A stretch of 64,000 bases of DNA from Woeseiaceae bacterium (GTDB lineage Bacteria > Pseudomonadota > Gammaproteobacteria > Steroidobacterales > Woeseiaceae). The stretch lies in assembly GCA_021773035.1 (NCBI GenBank), contig JAJFKU010000024.1:1-64000 (forward strand), in the 5' to 3' direction. Positions within the stretch are counted from its first letter, which is position 1, and every line of letters begins with the position of its first letter. Under the pieces are notes generated by a model. It worked only from the letters and a program-made list of their open reading frames with translations, was not told the DNA's origin and did not search any database. This document shows positions 61,299 through 64,000 of this stretch, one piece after another. Made by a program: the position numbers and the translations under genes.

Positions 61299-62486
61299 CT
61301 AGAGTTCGCGCAGTGCCTGGGCTACCGGCAGTCTCGCCGCCCTGATCGCCGGAAAGAAGCCGCCGACGACACCGATGAGCAGCGCGGCCTGCAATCCCTG
61401 TATTAACAAATCGGGGGTCACAGCAAAATCAAACACGACCTGGCTGAAGCTTGGTCCGTTGAGTGTTGATACCTGGAAACCGTTGAATACCAGGAAGGCG
61501 ATCGCACCGCCGACGATTCCGCCAAGCAACGCCAACAGCGTCGACTCGACAATCGTCGAGACGAGTACCGAAAACGGACCGAAGCCCAGCGCGCGGAGTG
61601 TTGCGATTTCCTTGCCGCGAACGGAAACGGACGAGTACATGGAGTTCAGGGCACCGAAGATGGCGCCTATCGCCATAAGAATCGTCAACGGGTAGCCAAC
61701 CATGCGAATGAACTTGCTGAGTCCCTCGGCCTGGGTCGAGTAATACTCACGCTCACTTAGCACATCGGGATCAATTCGCGGATCGTCTTTCAGGTTTTGC
61801 GCAAGTATCGCGAGACTATCCTCGCTCTCGAGTTTTACGCGCACCGACTGGAAAGAGTTACCGCGGCGGTAGGCACCCTGCAGTACGCGTACGTCCGTCC
61901 AGAGTTCGGATTCGGAAACGCTGCCGCCGGCTTCGAACGTACCGACAATTTCCCATTCAGTCTGGCCAAAGCGGATCTTCGAGCCCAGGTCGAGGCCCAC
62001 AAACTCCTGCTGTGCCGAGCGACCGACGACGATCTCGTTCTTGCCGGGCTCGAATCGACGTCCTTCGGCCAGGGTCACGTTCTTGCGTACGTCAAAGCCG
62101 CCTGCCTGGATGCCGCGGAACGGTACATTGGCATCCGTATTGGTTGAGCGTTTCTTTACGTCGACGATAACGTAGAGCTCTGCCGACATTACCGTAGCAT
62201 CACCTTCTTTCAGTACGCCGGGTGCGTTCGCAACGATCAGCGTTTGCTCGTTGCTAAGGCCGCTGTTCAACTCGGACGTAGAACCACTTCGCATGATGAT
62301 TGCCGTATCGTCGGACCCGGCTGACAGCATGGTGCGTTCGAAACCCTTCGCCATGGACAGCACGGCAGCAAATACCAGCACGACGGCGGCAACACCGATG
62401 ACCGCGACAATCGAGGAGGCGAGGCGCTGCGGCAGATTGGCCAGGTTCAGCCAGGTTACGGCGAAGATCTGTTTGATAGTTCGCAT
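61299..62486 (-). CDS. ABC transporter permease, MacB/FtsX type
   Basis: The product has 395 residues with the MacB/LolC layout: one N-terminal membrane segment (about 23-45), a periplasmic core domain (about 60-270), and three C-terminal membrane segments (about 270-390) with the conserved EIATLRALGFGPFSVLVSTIVES and VAQALREL end. It is the second permease of an exporter whose ATPase is encoded at the right edge. The three genes are tightly spaced. Confidence 0.9.
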   Translation of the reverse strand: MRTIKQIFAVTWLNLANLPQRLASSIVAVIGVAAVVLVFAAVLSMAKGFERTMLSAGSDDTAIIMRSGSTSELNSGLSNEQTLIVANAPGVLKEGDATVMSAELYVIVDVKKRSTNTDANVPFRGIQAGGFDVRKNVTLAEGRRFEPGKNEIVVGRSAQQEFVGLDLGSKIRFGQTEWEIVGTFEAGGSVSESELWTDVRVLQGAYRRGNSFQSVRVKLESEDSLAILAQNLKDDPRIDPDVLSEREYYSTQAEGLSKFIRMVGYPLTILMAIGAIFGALNSMYSSVSVRGKEIATLRALGFGPFSVLVSTIVESTLLALLGGIVGGAIAFLVFNGFQVSTLNGPSFSQVVFDFAVTPDLLIQGLQAALLIGVVGGFFPAIRAARLPVAQALREL

Positions 62487-62497
62487 ACGAAAGGCTC

Positions 62498-63655
62498 CTA
62501 TGCCTTAGCCAGCGCGTCGACGATGGACAGGCGCATGGCTTTCAGCGCCGGAAAAATGCCGGCGACGATACCAGCAGCGAGCATGATGGCGAGAGCCGTC
62601 ACCGCAGCGCCCGGTGAGAGAAAGACGCCCGGCAGGAACGCCCCCATGGCCTGGCTTACGCCCTGCACCACCAGCCAGCCAAACCCAAGGCCCAGCAACC
62701 CGCCCATCAGCATGATCAGAACCGACTCCGAAAGTACGATCCCGAGTACGCTGCCGTTCGAAAAGCCGAGTGTCTTCAACACGGCGAGTTCGGAAATACG
62801 CTCCCGAACCGACTGCGACATGGTGTTTCCGGACACCAGTAGCAGGGTAAAGAAGACGGCGCCGAGAATCAGCGTGACGATCAGAGCAATATTGCCGAAC
62901 TGTTTCGCGAACGACTGTGCAAACGCCGCTTCGGTGCTGGTCTTCGTTTCGCTTGGCGAATTGGCAAACTGCGCGTCGATGGCGTTGGCCACCTGTACCG
63001 GGTCGGCGCCCGGCTTCACGCGCAGTATGTACCAGCCGACCGAGCCCTGGCCGAAGGCGCGAGCCTCGTCGAAATAGTCGTAGTGAAATAGCATGAAGGC
63101 GCTGCTGCCACGCGGTTCGCTGCTTGAGAAGATACCTTCGATATCAAACTCCCAGGTTCGTCCGCCATCGGCCTTGGTCCATATCGTGGCCTGTAAGGGA
63201 ATGCGGTCGCCAACTTCGATGCCGTAGGTTTCGGCGATTTCGCGGCCGATCACCGCGCCCGTGCGATTCTTTACCCAGGCATCGAGTTGCTCCTGCGGCA
63301 GCTGCAGTTCGGGGTACATCGAAAAATACGAGTACGGGTCGGTAGGGAACTGACCGAACTGATTGCGCGGTTCCTGGTAATAGCCGCCGAACCATGACGC
63401 ATGCGTGACCGACTGCACGCTGTCGGTAGACGCAATGCGATTAAGGTAGGACATAGGCAGCGTATTGATCAGCGAAACCTTGTCGATGACGATGAGTCGT
63501 TCGGCGTCGGCCACATCTTCGCCACCTTTGAATGCGTAGCTGATCGCAGCGAGCAGGGCGAACAGCAGGAAGGCCACGAATATCGACAGAATCGTCAGCG
63601 AGGTGCGAATTTTCTTGCGCCAGACATTGCGCCATATCAGCCCGAAGTACTTCAC
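62498..63655 (-). CDS. ABC transporter permease, MacB/FtsX type, first copy
   Basis: The product has 385 residues. Membrane segment one lies at about 18-40, the periplasmic core follows, and three more segments end at [18 protein letters not shown]. The conserved [25 protein letters not shown] stretch is present. The start is GTG at 63655, overlapping the ATPase stop by 4 bp; the upstream in-frame region lies inside the ATPase gene. It probably pairs with the next permease as a heterodimer. The substrate (lipoprotein, peptide or antibiotic) is not readable. Confidence 0.9.
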   Translation of the reverse strand: MKYFGLIWRNVWRKKIRTSLTILSIFVAFLLFALLAAISYAFKGGEDVADAERLIVIDKVSLINTLPMSYLNRIASTDSVQSVTHASWFGGYYQEPRNQFGQFPTDPYSYFSMYPELQLPQEQLDAWVKNRTGAVIGREIAETYGIEVGDRIPLQATIWTKADGGRTWEFDIEGIFSSSEPRGSSAFMLFHYDYFDEARAFGQGSVGWYILRVKPGADPVQVANAIDAQFANSPSETKTSTEAAFAQSFAKQFGNIALIVTLILGAVFFTLLLVSGNTMSQSVRERISELAVLKTLGFSNGSVLGIVLSESVLIMLMGGLLGLGFGWLVVQGVSQAMGAFLPGVFLSPGAAVTALAIMLAAGIVAGIFPALKAMRLSIVDALAKA

Positions 63656-64000
63656 GCGGTTTCCTCCCGCGCCTCGAGCTTGCCCTTGTCGCACATCAGC
63701 GTGCGTTTCGCATAACCGGCCGCCTGCGCATCGTGCGTTACCATGACGATAGTCTTGCCGTGTTCGCGGTTCAGGGTTTGCAGCAGATTCAGAATCTCGT
63801 CTGCCGTTTCGCGGTCGAGGTCGCCGGTCGGTTCGTCGCAAAGCAGCAGGGACGGGTCGGAGACGATCGCACGCGCGATAGCGACGCGCTGTTCCTGGCC
63901 GCCCGAGAGTTCGCGCGGCCGGTGGTTGGCGCGCTCGGCAAGGCCCACAATTTCCAACGCGATGGATGCCCGCTTGGCACGTTCCTTCGCACTGAAATTC
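63652..64000 (-). CDS. ABC transporter ATP-binding protein, partial (5' end outside window)
   Basis: About 115 codons of the 3' end are visible and the frame continues past the window edge. It has the signature [14 protein letters not shown], Walker [13 protein letters not shown] and the H-loop MVTHD, which place it in the MacB/LolD group. It powers the exporter formed with the two permeases downstream. The Walker A part is outside the window. Confidence 0.92.
   Translation of the reverse strand, partial: NFSAKERAKRASIALEIVGLAERANHRPRELSGGQEQRVAIARAIVSDPSLLLCDEPTGDLDRETADEILNLLQTLNREHGKTIVMVTHDAQAAGYAKRTLMCDKGKLEAREETA

Noticed and set aside
1..64000. CRISPR array, tRNA, rRNA, insertion sequence or prophage
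   Set aside because: I saw no regularly spaced repeats, no clover-leaf or rRNA-like sequence, and no transposase, integrase or phage structural gene.

Overview
The window looks like chromosomal DNA of a free-living, aerobic, probably marine or sediment gammaproteobacterium. The evidence is moderately GC-rich coding, many secreted and lipoprotein enzymes, OmpR- and NarL-type two-component genes, S9 peptidases, two sigma factor/Ser-Thr kinase pairs, a MacB-type exporter and a peptide deformylase. A Woeseiales or Steroidobacterales-like lineage would fit, but this is inferred from gene content only. I see no rRNA, tRNA, transposase, phage or CRISPR. The first 50 bases are a G/C-only stretch that looks like a contig-end artefact.

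Layout. (1) 0.1-5.6 kb: a PspA-like gene, a membrane protein and a VWA protein form a minus-strand operon, divergent from an OmpR-type regulator and a large periplasmic-sensing histidine kinase. (2) 5.6-6.6 kb: a secreted cytochrome P460 gene and a MarR/OhrR-like regulator diverge from a region with two perfect 13-bp palindromes. (3) 6.7-16.5 kb: the most interesting region. A minus-strand run holds an ECF-like sigma factor, a membrane protein in the anti-sigma position, two CsgG-like envelope proteins, three secreted proteins of unknown function and an exported M48 metallopeptidase, with a DUF1036-like secreted protein upstream. The same promoter-like motif (GAAAAC, exactly 14 bp, then CRTCYA) lies before the sigma gene, before the CsgG-like operon and before the DUF1036-like gene. 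I read this as a self-contained envelope regulon. (4) 16.7-25.3 kb: a DUF899 protein, an 893-residue membrane-anchored protein, a Calx-beta/sugar dehydrogenase/cytochrome lipoprotein, a signal-peptide SDR and a TPR protein. (5) 25.4-32.3 kb: a tandem-LCCL protein, a TPR Ser/Thr kinase and its sigma factor, MOSC, then a LysR regulator divergent from an exported metallo-beta-lactamase-fold protein with twin LysR-type boxes between them.

(6) 32.3-43.8 kb: a lamin-tail/nuclease exoprotein with a 171-codon internal duplication, a crotonase, peptide deformylase, a SET-domain protein, a double-HxlR regulator, VOC and DUF6265 proteins, a class V aminotransferase, a membrane-anchored Rossmann protein, a broken multihaem cytochrome, a SemiSWEET and a DUF2452-like protein. 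(7) 44-50.2 kb: an S9 peptidase, an NAD-dependent epimerase-like protein, 6-phosphogluconate dehydrogenase, a delta-class carbonic anhydrase lipoprotein and a Tat-exported epimerase. (8) 50.2-59.4 kb: a gene remnant, a second sigma/kinase pair arranged tail to tail, a second S9 peptidase and neighbouring lipoproteins, and DUF2306. (9) 59.6-61.3 kb: a NarL-type kinase/regulator pair in which both genes are broken. (10) 61.3-64 kb: an ABC exporter of the MacB/LolCDE type running off the right edge.

Several loci carry lesions: the multihaem cytochrome, the NarL-type pair, the 50.3-kb remnant and a small ORF lacking an obvious start. Either this genome is shedding genes or the assembly has errors; read mapping would decide.
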